From contig CAZGTQ010000272.1 of the NCBI GenBank assembly GCA_964528575.1, positions 16,573 through 80,572 on the forward strand: a stretch of 64,000 nucleotides of DNA, read 5' to 3'. Made by a program: the position numbers and the translations under genes. Position 1 is the first letter of the stretch; each line of letters starts with the position of its first letter. Below the pieces are notes generated by a model. It had not been told where the DNA came from and did no database searches. It saw only the letters and a program-made list of their open reading frames with translations. Origin of the DNA: CAZGTQ01 sp964528575 (GTDB lineage: Bacteria > Planctomycetota > UBA1135 > GCA-002686595). This document shows positions 28,024 to 37,246 of the stretch, piece by piece.

Positions 28024-31000
28024 CTAACGGCCCTCCTCGCGGCCGCGCTCGTCGAGCTCCTCGTTCGGATTCGTCAGCTTCGCGAGATAGCGCGTCCGCG
28101 GCCGCGTGTTCAGCTCCGCGAGCAGCCCGTACTGGTGGGGGAGCGCGCGCCGCCGCGAAACGGCCGTGCTCGGGTCGCTCACGTCCCCGAACGTGATCGC
28201 CTGCGTCGGACACACCTGCTGGCACGCGGTGCGCACCTCGCCGTCCGCGATCTCGCTGCGCCCCTCCTTGCGCGCGGCGATGCGCGCCTGGCTGATCCGC
28301 TGCACGCAATACGTGCACTTCTCCATGACGCCCCGCGAGCGCACCGTCACGTCCGGGTTGCGCTGCAGCTTGAGCGACTCGGTCTCGAAGTCGGAGTACA
28401 GGTAGAAGTTGAAGCGCCGCACCTTGTACGGGCAGTTGTTCGAGCAGTACCGCGTGCCGACGCAGCGGTTGTAGATCATCTGGTTGAGCCCGTCCGGGCC
28501 GTGCACCGTCGCGTTGACCGGGCACACGAGCTCGCACGGGGCGTTCTCGCAGTGCATGCACGGCACGGGCTGGAAGCGCGTCTGGGGATCGTCCGCGTCG
28601 CCGGCCCAGTACCGGTCGATGCGCAGCCAGTGCATCGCCCGGCCGCGGTCGACCTCCTCCTTGCCGACGACGGGAATGTTGTTCTCCGACTGGCACGCCA
28701 GCACGCACGCGGAGCACCCGACGCACGTGTCGAGGTCGATCACCATGCCCCACTGGTTGCCCTCTTCGAGCGGCGGCGCGTCGGGGGACATCGTCGCGTC
28801 TGCGGGCACGTCCGCGGCGCCGATCCCGTGTTCGGGCGCGCCCGTCTCGCCCGCGCGGAACGCCGCGAGCTCGACCTCGCGCACGATGTCGCGCCCCTCC
28901 ATCGAGTCGTGCTCCTGCGTCGTCGCGAACTCGTGCTCGCCGCCCGTGCGCCGCACCGTGAGGCCGGTCGCGGTCCACGGCGTCGCGAGCGAGCGCAGCG
29001 GGTACGCGTCGAAGCCCGCTCCTGCGCCGACCGCGCCGATGCGGAGCCGGCCCCAGCCGAGCGAGAGCGCGACGCAGTCCCGCGCGACGCCGGGCATCAC
29101 CCACGCGCCCGCGGTGACCGTCCGGCCGTCCACGCGCAGCTCGACGAGGTCGCCGCTCTCGATCCCGAGGCGCTCGGCCGTCGACGGCGCGACGAGCGCC
29201 GCGTTGTCCCACGACAGCTTCGTCAGCGGGCTCGGGAGCTCGAGCAGCCACGCGTTGTTCGCGAACCGGCCGTCCCACAGCGAGCCGTCGGGGTAGAGCA
29301 CGAGCTCGAGCGCGCCGGCCTCGCCCAGCGGCGGCGAATCGACCGCGAGCGGCCGCAGCGCCGGCGCAGGCGGCGGCTCGTCCGCGAACGCGGCGATCCC
29401 GTCGTGCAGCGCCGCGCGCCAGCGCCGCTCGAAGCCGTCACCGCCGGAGTCCGCGCCCCACGCCTCGCGCCACGTCTCGCGCACGAGGTCGTACGGCGTT
29501 GCGTCGAGGCCCGCGAGCACCGCGACGACCTCGTGCTCGGTGAGCCCGCCGTACAGCGGCTCGATCAGCGGCTGCACGATCGACGCGGTGCCGCCGACGG
29601 AGCGCGCGTCGCTCCAGGCCTCGAGGAAGTGCGCCTCGGGGAGGTGCCAGTGGCTGCGCTCGGCCGTCTCGTCGACGAACAGGCCCAGGTGCACGCGCAG
29701 CGGCACGCGCTCGTACGCCGTCGCGAAGTCGACGTCGGCGGGCGCGTCGTAGATCGGATTGCCGCCGAGCACGACGAGCAGCGCGACGTCGCCGGCGAGC
29801 GCGTCGCGCGCGAGCGCGGCGATCGACGCGCCGTGGTCGGCCGGCGCGAGCTCGGCCGGCTCGAGCAGCTCGAGCGTCGTCCCGAGCGCGCCCAGCCGCT
29901 CGTTGATCGCGAGGACGAGCGCGTGGGCGCTCGGCGAGAGCGGCCGCCCCGCGACGACGACCGCCTGCCCGCGATTCTGCTCGAGGTCGCGCGCCGCGGC
30001 CGCGATCCAGCGCTCCTCGTGCTCCTCGAGCGCGGGCGCGCTCGCGCCCTGGACGTCGACGCCGACGAGCGCCGCGACCCGCCGCACGAGCCGCTCGATG
30101 CGCGTCGGGGCGAGCGTGAGCCGGTGGTCGGCGACCGCGCCCGCGAGCGTCGGACGCGACTGCACCGCGTACAGCCGGTTGCGCTGGAACGCCCGCGGAT
30201 CGAGGCCGTCGGGCACGCGGCGCCGTTCGGCGAAATCGTGCGCGAGGCGCACGCTCGGGGGCCCGTCGCCGAAGAGCTCCGCGTCGAGCGTCAGCACGAC
30301 GTGCGCGCGGTCGAGGCGCGGCCACGGGACGCGGTCCTCGCCGAGCGCGAGCAGCGCGCCCGCGCGCTCGGCGTCGCGGTGCACTGGCTCCCACACGTGC
30401 CAGCGCGCCTCGGGCAGCTCCGCGAGCAGCGCGGCGCGCTGGCGAGCGAGCGTCGGCGACGTCACGGCGCGCGACAGGATGCGCAGGCCGGCGCCGCCGC
30501 GCGCGCGCAGCGCTTCGAGCTCGGGCGCGAGCGCCTCGCGCGCGCTCGCCCACGTCGAGACGCGGCCGCGCGACGTGACGGTGGTCGAGCGCTCGGGGTC
30601 GGCGAGGTCGAGCACCGCCGCCTGCGCGAAGCCGTCGGTCGCGCCGAAGCTCGACGGGTGGAGCGGATTGCCCTCCACCTTCGTCGGCCGGCCGTCGTGC
30701 GACTCGACGAGCAGCCCGAGCGCGCCGGTGGAAAACGGGTACGCGGTCGCGAAGTAGAGCGCCTGGCCGGGGATCACTTGCTCGGGGGTGCTCGCGAACG
30801 GGAGGATCTCCTCGCGCGGCTGGCGCGTGCACGAGCCGAGCCCGCCGAGCGCGACCGAGCTCCCGAGGAGCGACAGGAAGCCGCGCCGCGACACGGGCGC
30901 AAGCGTGTCGGGGTTCACGGCGACGACGTCGCCGGTCAGGTGGGGCGCGGCGGCGGGACGGCCGGTCGCGCGCTCCTCGAGGCTGCGCCAGAGCACGCGC

Positions 31001-31044
31001 TCCTGCGGCCGCCCCGCGTCCTCGGTCTCGTGGGGATCTGTCAT
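28024..31044 (-). CDS. actB: Alternative Complex III iron-sulfur subunit ActB
   Basis: A 1006-residue fusion of a molybdopterin oxidoreductase-like domain without an active-site cluster motif (about 80-730) and a ferredoxin-type domain (about 790-960). A twin-arginine signal SRRGFLSLLGSSVALGG directs folded export. The cluster motifs CVGCSACVLAC, CMHCENAPCELVCP, CVGTRYCSNNCP and CTYCVQRI, with CQQVCP, supply three [4Fe-4S] and probably one [3Fe-4S] centre. The ATG at 31044 overlaps the actA stop. The TAT-region start was chosen because the actA homology ends there. Confidence 0.95.
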   Translation of the reverse strand: MTDPHETEDAGRPQERVLWRSLEERATGRPAAAPHLTGDVVAVNPDTLAPVSRRGFLSLLGSSVALGGLGSCTRQPREEILPFASTPEQVIPGQALYFATAYPFSTGALGLLVESHDGRPTKVEGNPLHPSSFGATDGFAQAAVLDLADPERSTTVTSRGRVSTWASAREALAPELEALRARGGAGLRILSRAVTSPTLARQRAALLAELPEARWHVWEPVHRDAERAGALLALGEDRVPWPRLDRAHVVLTLDAELFGDGPPSVRLAHDFAERRRVPDGLDPRAFQRNRLYAVQSRPTLAGAVADHRLTLAPTRIERLVRRVAALVGVDVQGASAPALEEHEERWIAAAARDLEQNRGQAVVVAGRPLSPSAHALVLAINERLGALGTTLELLEPAELAPADHGASIAALARDALAGDVALLVVLGGNPIYDAPADVDFATAYERVPLRVHLGLFVDETAERSHWHLPEAHFLEAWSDARSVGGTASIVQPLIEPLYGGLTEHEVVAVLAGLDATPYDLVRETWREAWGADSGGDGFERRWRAALHDGIAAFADEPPPAPALRPLAVDSPPLGEAGALELVLYPDGSLWDGRFANNAWLLELPSPLTKLSWDNAALVAPSTAERLGIESGDLVELRVDGRTVTAGAWVMPGVARDCVALSLGWGRLRIGAVGAGAGFDAYPLRSLATPWTATGLTVRRTGGEHEFATTQEHDSMEGRDIVREVELAAFRAGETGAPEHGIGAADVPADATMSPDAPPLEEGNQWGMVIDLDTCVGCSACVLACQSENNIPVVGKEEVDRGRAMHWLRIDRYWAGDADDPQTRFQPVPCMHCENAPCELVCPVNATVHGPDGLNQMIYNRCVGTRYCSNNCPYKVRRFNFYLYSDFETESLKLQRNPDVTVRSRGVMEKCTYCVQRISQARIAARKEGRSEIADGEVRTACQQVCPTQAITFGDVSDPSTAVSRRRALPHQYGLLAELNTRPRTRYLAKLTNPNEELDERGREEGR

Positions 31045-31691
31045 CGATGGCACGCGTTGCAGTGTTCCTGCGGCTGGACGTCGTAGAGCGCCGCGAGCTC
31101 GGCGCCGAGCTCGCGGCGGTCGCGCTCGGGCTCCCAGCCCATGTCGAAGACGTGCTCGCGCGGCCGCACGTACGGGGCGGGGTCGCGGTGACACTCGAGG
31201 CACGACTCCATGTTGAGCGAGCGGTCGCGCCACATGAGCGGCATGCGGTCGACGCGCCCATGGCAACTCTCGCACCCGATGCCCTTCGCCACGTGGATCG
31301 AGTGGTCGAAGTACACGAAGTCGGGCAGGTCGTGCACGCGCGTCCACGCGATCGGCTGCTCGGTGCGGTAGCTCTCGCGAACGGGCTCGAGCATCTCCGT
31401 GCGGTCCCACAGGATCGAGTGGCACGTCATGCACACCTTCGTCGAGGGGATGCCCGCGGACGCGGCGACCTCGACCGACGAGTGGCAGTAGCGGCAGTCG
31501 ATGCCGAGCCCGCCGACGTGGTGCGCGTGGCTGAACTGCACGGGCTGCGCGAGCGCGACATCGAGCTCGGTCACCCACGGCGAGCGGTTGAGCGCCCCGA
31601 GCAGCCACAGGGCACCGATGACGAGCATCACGCTGCCGAAGATGCTGATCCGCGAGATCGCATTCGTGCTCCGGTGGAAGATCTGCGCCAT
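31041..31691 (-). CDS. actA: Alternative Complex III pentaheme cytochrome ActA
   Basis: A 216-residue membrane-anchored pentaheme cytochrome c. One N-terminal helix (about 16-35) is followed by five CxxCH motifs: CRYCH, CMTCH, CESCH, CLECH and CNACH. The stretch QPVQFSHAHHVGGLGIDCRY is a hallmark of ActA. It is the first gene of the ACIII-caa3 operon, which then runs without a real gap to coxIV. It moves electrons from ActB towards ActE or the oxidase. Confidence 0.95.
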   Translation of the reverse strand: MAQIFHRSTNAISRISIFGSVMLVIGALWLLGALNRSPWVTELDVALAQPVQFSHAHHVGGLGIDCRYCHSSVEVAASAGIPSTKVCMTCHSILWDRTEMLEPVRESYRTEQPIAWTRVHDLPDFVYFDHSIHVAKGIGCESCHGRVDRMPLMWRDRSLNMESCLECHRDPAPYVRPREHVFDMGWEPERDRRELGAELAALYDVQPQEHCNACHR

Positions 31692-31988
31692 CGCCGCCCG
31701 TGGGTCAGGACTCTAGCACCACCGCCGGTTCCGGCGAAACCGGCAAGGGGCGCCGGCGCCCGCCCCCAGAAGGGATCGACGCGGCGCGTCCTCGGTAAGT
31801 CCTACAGACGGCCGTGCAGGAATCGCCCCAGCCCCAGTCCGCGCTGACCTCGAGTGTCCGCGCGTGTGTCCGCGCGCGCACTGGCGTTTCGCGCGTGCAC
31901 ACCCACACGCGCGTAGGCGCGTGCGTCTTCTTCGGAGGCAGCGTCGTCCGCAGCGGCCCGGCACGGCGCTTGTACGCCTGCGCCCGCC
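31692..31988. promoter_or_regulatory. Divergent control region upstream of the ACIII-caa3 operon
   Basis: 297 bases between actA (leftward) and an epimerase gene (rightward). It contains CGCCGGTTCCGGCG (31723-31736), an inverted repeat with 6-base arms 32 bases from the actA start, and a perfect 14-base palindrome GGGCGCCGGCGCCC (31748-31761). Further right, 31862-31912 is rich in alternating CG/TG steps, with 8-base inverted arms CGCGTGTG and CACACGCG. No gene is seen. The operon promoter must lie here. Confidence 0.5.
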
Positions 31989-33122
31989 ATGAGCCAACGT
32001 TCGAGCGAAGCGCGTCCGACCGTCCTCGTCACGGGCTCGTCGGGCCTGATCGGCGGGCGCATCTGCGCCGACCTGTCTCGCGACTACGACGTCGTCGGGC
32101 TCGATCTCGATCCGCCGTCCGACGACGAGTCGGCCGAGTCGACGGAATGGATCGACTGCGACCTCACCGACGATGCGAGCGTCGCGGCGGCGTTCGAGCG
32201 CGTGCGCGAGCGCCACGGGCCGCGGCTCGCCAGCGTGGTCCACCTCGCCGCGTACTACGACTTCTCCGGCGAGCCGAGCCCGCTGTACGACGAGCTGACG
32301 GTCGAAGGGACGCGCCGGCTCTTGCGCGCTCTGCGCGAATTCGACGTCGATCAATTCGTCTTCTCGAGCAGCGCTCTCGTGATGAAGCCGTCGGAAATGG
32401 GCGCGACGATCGACGAGACCTCGCCGGTCGAGGCGGCGTGGGACTACCCGCGCTCGAAGCTCGACGCCGAGAGCGTGATCGAGCAGGAGCGCGGCGACAG
32501 CGCCGCCGTCGTGCTGCGGATCGCTGGCGTCTACGACGAGGACGGGCACTCGATCCCGCTCGCGCAGCAGATGAAGCGCATCTACGAGAAGGAGCTCGAG
32601 AGCTACCTCTTCCCCGGCAACCCCGACCACGGGCAGCCGTTCGTGCACCTCGACGACCTCGTCGCGTGCTTCCGAGCGGCTGTCGACCGGCGTGCGTCGC
32701 TGGCGGACCACGAGGTCTTCCTGATCGGCGAGCCCGACCTCGTCAGCTATGGCGAGCTGCAGGACATCATCGGCACCGCGATCCACGGCACGGACTGGCC
32801 GACGATCCGCATCCCCGAGCTCCTCGCCAAAGCCGGCGCATGGCTGAAGGAGAAGGCGCCCGGCGAGGACCCGTTCATCAAGCCGTGGATGGTCGAGCTC
32901 GCCGACGCGCACGTGCCGATCGTGATCGGGCGCGCCGAGGCGAAGCTGCACTGGCGGCCGCGGCGCAGCCTGCGCGCGACGCTGCCCGAGATGGCGCGCC
33001 GCCTCGTCGAGGAGCCCGAGGCATGGTACGAGCGCAACGGCATCGAGCCGCCGGACGACCTCGCGAAGCTGCGCGAGCGCACCGCCGAGGACGCGCGGCA
33101 GCGCGGGGCTTCCCGTGGCTGA
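31989..33122 (+). CDS. NAD-dependent epimerase/dehydratase (extended SDR)
   Basis: A 377-residue extended short-chain dehydrogenase. The Rossmann motif TGSSGLIGG, the strand VVHLAAYYDFSG, the serine of VFSSSALV and the catalytic YPRSK (Tyr-x3-Lys) are all present, so the enzyme should be active on a nucleotide sugar or similar substrate. It overlaps the next gene by eight bases. The same neighbours (VKOR-like and SPW-repeat proteins) suggest a conserved membrane-associated cassette of unknown purpose. Substrate not predictable. Confidence 0.85.
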   Translation: MSQRSSEARPTVLVTGSSGLIGGRICADLSRDYDVVGLDLDPPSDDESAESTEWIDCDLTDDASVAAAFERVRERHGPRLASVVHLAAYYDFSGEPSPLYDELTVEGTRRLLRALREFDVDQFVFSSSALVMKPSEMGATIDETSPVEAAWDYPRSKLDAESVIEQERGDSAAVVLRIAGVYDEDGHSIPLAQQMKRIYEKELESYLFPGNPDHGQPFVHLDDLVACFRAAVDRRASLADHEVFLIGEPDLVSYGELQDIIGTAIHGTDWPTIRIPELLAKAGAWLKEKAPGEDPFIKPWMVELADAHVPIVIGRAEAKLHWRPRRSLRATLPEMARRLVEEPEAWYERNGIEPPDDLAKLRERTAEDARQRGASRG

Positions 33123-33744
33123 TCCGCGCGGACACGAGCGCGTCCCCGACCTCGACGTCCACCCGCCGCCGTTCCGGCGCAACCCGTCCGCGTGGAGCCA
33201 GCGCATCCCGATCTGCGTCCTCGCCGGGGTCGCGTTCGTGATCTCGTCGTATCTCGCGCTGTACCAGTGGGGCCTCGTCGAGAGCGTGTGGGACCCGGTC
33301 TTCGGCGAGCAGACCGCGCGCGTGCTCGACTCCGACGTGTCGCACAAGATGCGGCGCTGGTTCGGGATCCCCGACGCGGCGTTCGGTGCGATCGCGTACC
33401 TCGGCGACCTGATCTACGGTCTCGCGGGCTCGACGCGGCGCTGGCAGTACCGGCCGTGGATGGTCCTGCTGTTCGGCCTCGACGTGATCCCGCTGGGCAT
33501 CGTCAGCGCGGTGCTCGTCGCGCTGCAGGGCACGGTCGTCGGCTCGTGGTGCTTCCTGTGCCTTGTGGCCGCGGCGATCTCGCTCGTGCTCGTCGTCATG
33601 GCCTACGACGAGGTCTGGGCGTGCCTGAAGTACCTGCGCCGCGTGCAGAAGGAGTGCGGGACCGGCCGCGTGCTCTGGAACGTGTTCTGGGGCCGCTCCA
33701 GCGAAGTCGCCGAGCGCGTCGCGCTCGCGCAAGGAAGCCGCTGA
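33115..33744 (+). CDS. VKOR-like membrane protein with single CxxC
   Basis: A 209-residue membrane protein with four to five helices, resembling vitamin K epoxide reductase family proteins. Evidence is SSYLALYQWG, GIPDAAFGAIAYLGDLIYG and GSWCFLCLVAAAIS with the redox motif C146-F-L-C149. The first-loop cysteine pair that shuttles electrons in classical VKOR is absent (ESVWDPVFGEQTARVLDSDV has none), so either the partner thiols come from another protein or the function differs. GTG start inside the epimerase stop region; stop overlaps the next ATG (TGATG). Confidence 0.75.
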   Translation: MADPRGHERVPDLDVHPPPFRRNPSAWSQRIPICVLAGVAFVISSYLALYQWGLVESVWDPVFGEQTARVLDSDVSHKMRRWFGIPDAAFGAIAYLGDLIYGLAGSTRRWQYRPWMVLLFGLDVIPLGIVSAVLVALQGTVVGSWCFLCLVAAAISLVLVVMAYDEVWACLKYLRRVQKECGTGRVLWNVFWGRSSEVAERVALAQGSR

Positions 33745-34109
33745 TGTGGGCGCGCAACATCGAGCTCGCGCTCGGTCTGTGGCTCGCGCTGAGCCCGTTC
33801 ATCTTCTCGCACCCGCCCGGAGAGACCGGCCTGTGGATCAACGACTTCACGTGCGCGGCGATCGTCGTCTCGCTCTCCGTGCTCACGTATTGGTCGCCGT
33901 TGCGGCGCGCGCACCTGGGCGAGCTCGGCGTCGCCGTCTGGCTGATGGCGCTCGGCTGGTACACGACCCGCAGCGGCGAGACGCCGGCGTCGCAGAACCA
34001 CATCGTCGTCGGTCTGCTCCTCGCGATGTTCGCGATCATTCCGAGCCGCGCGTCGCTGCCGCCGCGGGGTTGGCGCAGCGAGGCGCGCGGGACGGGGCCG
34101 CCGTCGTGA
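33744..34109 (+). CDS. SPW-repeat membrane protein
   Basis: A 121-residue protein with about four membrane segments and two SPW-type repeats: ALGLWLALSPFIFSH in the first half, and LSVLTYWSPL with the second helical pair in the other. SPW-repeat proteins are small bacterial membrane proteins of unknown function, often next to VKOR-like and epimerase genes as here. The ATG overlaps the preceding TGA (TGATG). The Pro/Arg/Gly-rich tail is probably cytoplasmic. Confidence 0.8.
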   Translation: MWARNIELALGLWLALSPFIFSHPPGETGLWINDFTCAAIVVSLSVLTYWSPLRRAHLGELGVAVWLMALGWYTTRSGETPASQNHIVVGLLLAMFAIIPSRASLPPRGWRSEARGTGPPS

Positions 34110-34116
34110 ACGCCGA

Positions 34117-35424
34117 ATGAGCGCGCGCCTGCGACGCGAGCTCGGGCTGCCGGCGCTGGCGATCTACGGCATCGGCGGGATGCTCGGCGGCGGCATCTAC
34201 GCGCTCGTCGGCGAGGTCGCGGGGAAGGCCGGCACTTGGAGCTGGCTCTCGTTCCTGCTCGCGATGGCCGTGGCGGCGCCGACTGCGCTGACGTACGCGG
34301 AGCTCGGCGCGCGCCACCCCAAGAGCGGCGGCGAGGCGTGGTTCTGCCGCGTCGCGTTCGGCGGGGAAACGCTCCCGCTGCTCGTCGGCTGGCTGGTGTT
34401 GTTCTCCGGCGTCGTCTCGATGGCGGCGCTCGCGCGTGCCTTCTCCGGGTACGTCCGCGACGTGGTGCCCGGGGCCCCGGCGTGGGCCCTTGTGCTCGCG
34501 TTCCTCCTCGGGCTCGGCGCGCTCAACCTGCACGGGATCCGCCTCACGTCGGTGGCGAACGTCGTGTGCACGATCGTCGAGTCCGCCGGGCTCGTGTTCG
34601 TCGTCGTCGCGGGCGCGGCATTTGCGTTCGGGGGCGAGCCGGGACCCGCGGCCGCGGAGCCGGCCGCAGCCGGCTCGGGCTCGTTCGCCGGCATCCTCGG
34701 CGGGGCCGCGCTCGCCTTCTACGCGTTCATCGGCTTCGAGGACATGGTCAACGTCGCCGAGGAGGTGCGCGAGCCGCGCCGCGCGTACCCGGTCGCGATC
34801 CCGCTCGCGCTCGTCGTCGTCGGCCTGCTCTACGCGCTCGTCTCCTCGGTCGCGACCGCCGTCGTCCCGCCCGCCGAGCTCGCCGCGAGCGACGCACCGC
34901 TCACGCTCGTCGTCGCGCGCGCCGCGGACGTCCCGCCGCTCGCGTTCACGCTCGTCGCGCTCTTCGCGGTCGCGAACACGGCGCTGCTCAACTTCGTCAT
35001 GGCCTCGCGCCTCACGTACGGCATGGCTCGCGATCGACTGCTGCCGCGGCCGCTCGCCGCGGTGAACGCGCGCCGGCGTACGCCGCACGTCGCGATCGCG
35101 ACCGTCTTCGTGCTCGCGTGCGCGCTCTCGCTCTCGGGCGGCGTCGGCTTCCTCGCGGGAGCGACGAGCTTCCTCCTTCTGGGCGTCTTCGTCGCCGTGA
35201 ACGCGGCGCTCGCGCGCATGCGGCTCGGCGGCGACGGCCGCGGCGACGGCGATGGCGAGCGCGACGGCTTCCGCGCTCCGCGCTTCGTGCCCTGGCTCGG
35301 CATCGTGCTGAGCGTCGCGCTCGCGCTCTTCATTCCGCTCGACTCGATCCTCGTCGCGCTCGGCGTGCTCGCCGCGGGTCTCGTCTGGATCGGCGCGCGA
35401 CGCCTCGCCTCGCGCGCCGCGTAG
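34117..35424 (+). CDS. APC-family amino acid permease
   Basis: A 435-residue transporter of the amino acid-polyamine-organocation superfamily with about twelve helices. The first helix carries the substrate-loop motif GIGGMLGGGIYALVGEVAG. TYAELGARHPKSGGEAWF is the conserved TM2 region, and YAFIGFEDMVNVAEEVREP is the TM6 motif. Substrate is unknown; the family moves amino acids or polyamines by proton symport or exchange. An acidic Gly/Asp stretch (LGGDGRGDGDGERDGF) interrupts the region before the last two helices. It starts eight bases after the SPW gene. Confidence 0.9.
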   Translation: MSARLRRELGLPALAIYGIGGMLGGGIYALVGEVAGKAGTWSWLSFLLAMAVAAPTALTYAELGARHPKSGGEAWFCRVAFGGETLPLLVGWLVLFSGVVSMAALARAFSGYVRDVVPGAPAWALVLAFLLGLGALNLHGIRLTSVANVVCTIVESAGLVFVVVAGAAFAFGGEPGPAAAEPAAAGSGSFAGILGGAALAFYAFIGFEDMVNVAEEVREPRRAYPVAIPLALVVVGLLYALVSSVATAVVPPAELAASDAPLTLVVARAADVPPLAFTLVALFAVANTALLNFVMASRLTYGMARDRLLPRPLAAVNARRRTPHVAIATVFVLACALSLSGGVGFLAGATSFLLLGVFVAVNAALARMRLGGDGRGDGDGERDGFRAPRFVPWLGIVLSVALALFIPLDSILVALGVLAAGLVWIGARRLASRAA

Positions 35425-35576
35425 CCGGCACGTCGGTTGCGAGGACGCGCGTGCGAAAGCTGCGCCGCGGCGCTGCGACCTGAAACGGGTCGAAGCACCG
35501 CGGTCGCGGCGCGCACCGGCCTGCGGACGCGGCAGGTGCACTTCTACAAAGCGCCGCGCGAAGGGAGTCAGACGAC

Positions 35577-36746
35577 TTGGACCAGGCGATGGAACAGCGC
35601 TCGGAAGAGCCCGTGAGCGGAATCACGCTCTTCCGCATCGCCGGGATCCCGATCCGACTCGACTACTCCTGGTTCCTGATCTTCGCGCTCGTCTTCGTCA
35701 CCGTCTCGGTCGGCTACTTCCCCGAGGCGGAGCCGGGGGCGAGCACCGTGAGCCACTGGGTGGCCGGCTTCTTCGCGGCGATCCTGCTCTTCGCGTCGAT
35801 CCTCGCGCACGAGCTCGCGCATTCGTGGATGGCGCTGCGCGCGGGCATCGCCGTGCCCGAGATCCGCCTGTTCCTGTTCGGCGGCGTCTCGCGCATGGCG
35901 AGCGAGCCGCTGACGCCGCAGATCGAGCTGCGCGTCGCGATCGTCGGGCCGCTGATGAGCTTCTTCCTCGCGCTCGCTGCGTGGTTCCTGATGGAGGTCA
36001 CCGAGGGCGGGCCGTGGCTCGCGTCGTCGATCTTCGGCTACCTCGCGCTGATCAACGTGGCGCTCGGGATCTTCAATCTCCTCCCGGGCTATCCGCTCGA
36101 CGGCGGCCGCGTGCTGCGCGCGATCGTCTGGTGGAAGACCGGGTCGCTGCGCAAGGCGACGAAGATCGCGTCCGATGCCGGCCAGGCGTTCGCGATCGCG
36201 CTCATGCTCCTGGGCGGGCTGCAGATCTTCGCGGGCAACCTGATCGGCGGCTTGTGGATCATCTTCGTCGCGATCCTCCTGCGCACGATGGCGAGGCGCG
36301 GCTACGAGGACCTCGTGCTGCGCCGCGCGCTCTCCGACGCGGACGTGTCCGACGTCATGGTGCCGCGCGACAAGCTCGTCACCGTGGCGCCCGACGTGCA
36401 CCTCGACGAGCTCGTCCAGGACTACTTCCTCGGCCACGGCTACCGGCGCTTCCCGGTGACGACGAACGGCGACGTGCTCGGCATCGTGTCGGCCGACGAC
36501 GTGCGCTCCGTCGGTGCGAGCGAGCGCGCGACCACGACCGTGCGCGACGTGATGGCGCCGGCCGACGAGGGCCGCCGGATCGCGCCCGACGACTCGCTGC
36601 TCCACGCGATGGAGCGGCTGTCGAAGGACCGCCGCGGGCTGCTCGTGATGCGCGACGCGGAGCTGCTGGGGCTCGTCAGCTCGACGAACCTGTCGCGCTT
36701 CGTGGAGCTGCGCAGCCTCGAGCGGGAGGCTCGCGAGGACCGGTGA
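35577..36746 (+). CDS. Site-2-protease-like (M50) membrane metalloprotease with CBS pair
   Basis: A 389-residue intramembrane protease. The zinc motif HELAH and the third ligand in LLPGYPLDGGRVLRA are intact, within about six helices (20-240). Two CBS domains (about 255-380) follow the membrane domain and may sense adenosyl ligands. I favour the TTG at 35577 because a GGGAG Shine-Dalgarno lies about ten bases before it; the ATG at 35589 has none at the right distance. It is the first gene of a run of closely spaced genes leading to the encapsulin pair. The 152 bases before it hold no gene. Confidence 0.9.
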   Translation: MDQAMEQRSEEPVSGITLFRIAGIPIRLDYSWFLIFALVFVTVSVGYFPEAEPGASTVSHWVAGFFAAILLFASILAHELAHSWMALRAGIAVPEIRLFLFGGVSRMASEPLTPQIELRVAIVGPLMSFFLALAAWFLMEVTEGGPWLASSIFGYLALINVALGIFNLLPGYPLDGGRVLRAIVWWKTGSLRKATKIASDAGQAFAIALMLLGGLQIFAGNLIGGLWIIFVAILLRTMARRGYEDLVLRRALSDADVSDVMVPRDKLVTVAPDVHLDELVQDYFLGHGYRRFPVTTNGDVLGIVSADDVRSVGASERATTTVRDVMAPADEGRRIAPDDSLLHAMERLSKDRRGLLVMRDAELLGLVSSTNLSRFVELRSLEREAREDR

Positions 36747-37246
36747 ACGGCAACGAGACTTCCGAGCTGCTCCCGACGCTCGACATGCTCACGCGCCTGG
36801 GGGTGGCCGCGCTCCTGGCGGGCGTGCTCGGCCTCGAGCGCGAGGCGCGCGAGAAGCCGGCCGGGCTGCGCACGCACATGCTCGTCGGCCTCGGCGCGGC
36901 GTGCTTCAGCCTGGCCGCTTTGAGCCTCACGCGCTCGGCGAGCGTCGGGCTGCCGATCGCGTCGCCGATCGAGGTCGATCCGACGCGCATCGTGCAGGGG
37001 GTCGTCGGCGGGATCGGGTTCCTCGGCGCCGGCGCGATCATCCGCCACCAGGGCGACGTCCAGGGGCTCACGACGGCCGGCAGCATCTGGCTCGTGGGCG
37101 CGGTCGGGGTCTCGGCGGGCGCGGGCAGCTACGTGCTCGCGACCATGACGACGGTGCTCGCGGTGGCGATCCTCGTCGTGCTCGGCTGGGTCGAGCGCAA
37201 GTTCTTCCCGCAACAGCACACGGAACCGGAGAAGAGAGACGGATGA
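36743..37246 (+). CDS. MgtC/SapB-family membrane protein
   Basis: A 167-residue membrane protein with four to five helices. Family signatures are LGLEREAREKPAGLRTHMLV, GGIGFLGAGAIIR and LTTAGSIWLVGAVGVSAG. MgtC-like proteins influence ATP synthase, magnesium homeostasis or stress survival. The short protein lacks the C-terminal ACT-like domain of Salmonella MgtC. GTG start overlapping the protease stop; stop overlaps the ferritin ATG by four bases. Confidence 0.92.
   Translation: MNGNETSELLPTLDMLTRLGVAALLAGVLGLEREAREKPAGLRTHMLVGLGAACFSLAALSLTRSASVGLPIASPIEVDPTRIVQGVVGGIGFLGAGAIIRHQGDVQGLTTAGSIWLVGAVGVSAGAGSYVLATMTTVLAVAILVVLGWVERKFFPQQHTEPEKRDG

Noticed and set aside
31049..31062. TGGCACGCGTTGCA resembling a sigma-54 promoter
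   Set aside because: The spacing between TGGCAC and TTGCA is two bases too short and it lies within the coding end of actA on the wrong strand for a known gene.
31862..31912. CGCGTGTG/CACACGCG inverted repeat as an operator
   Set aside because: The arms are 35 bases apart in a low-complexity CG/TG-rich stretch, where such matches are expected by chance.
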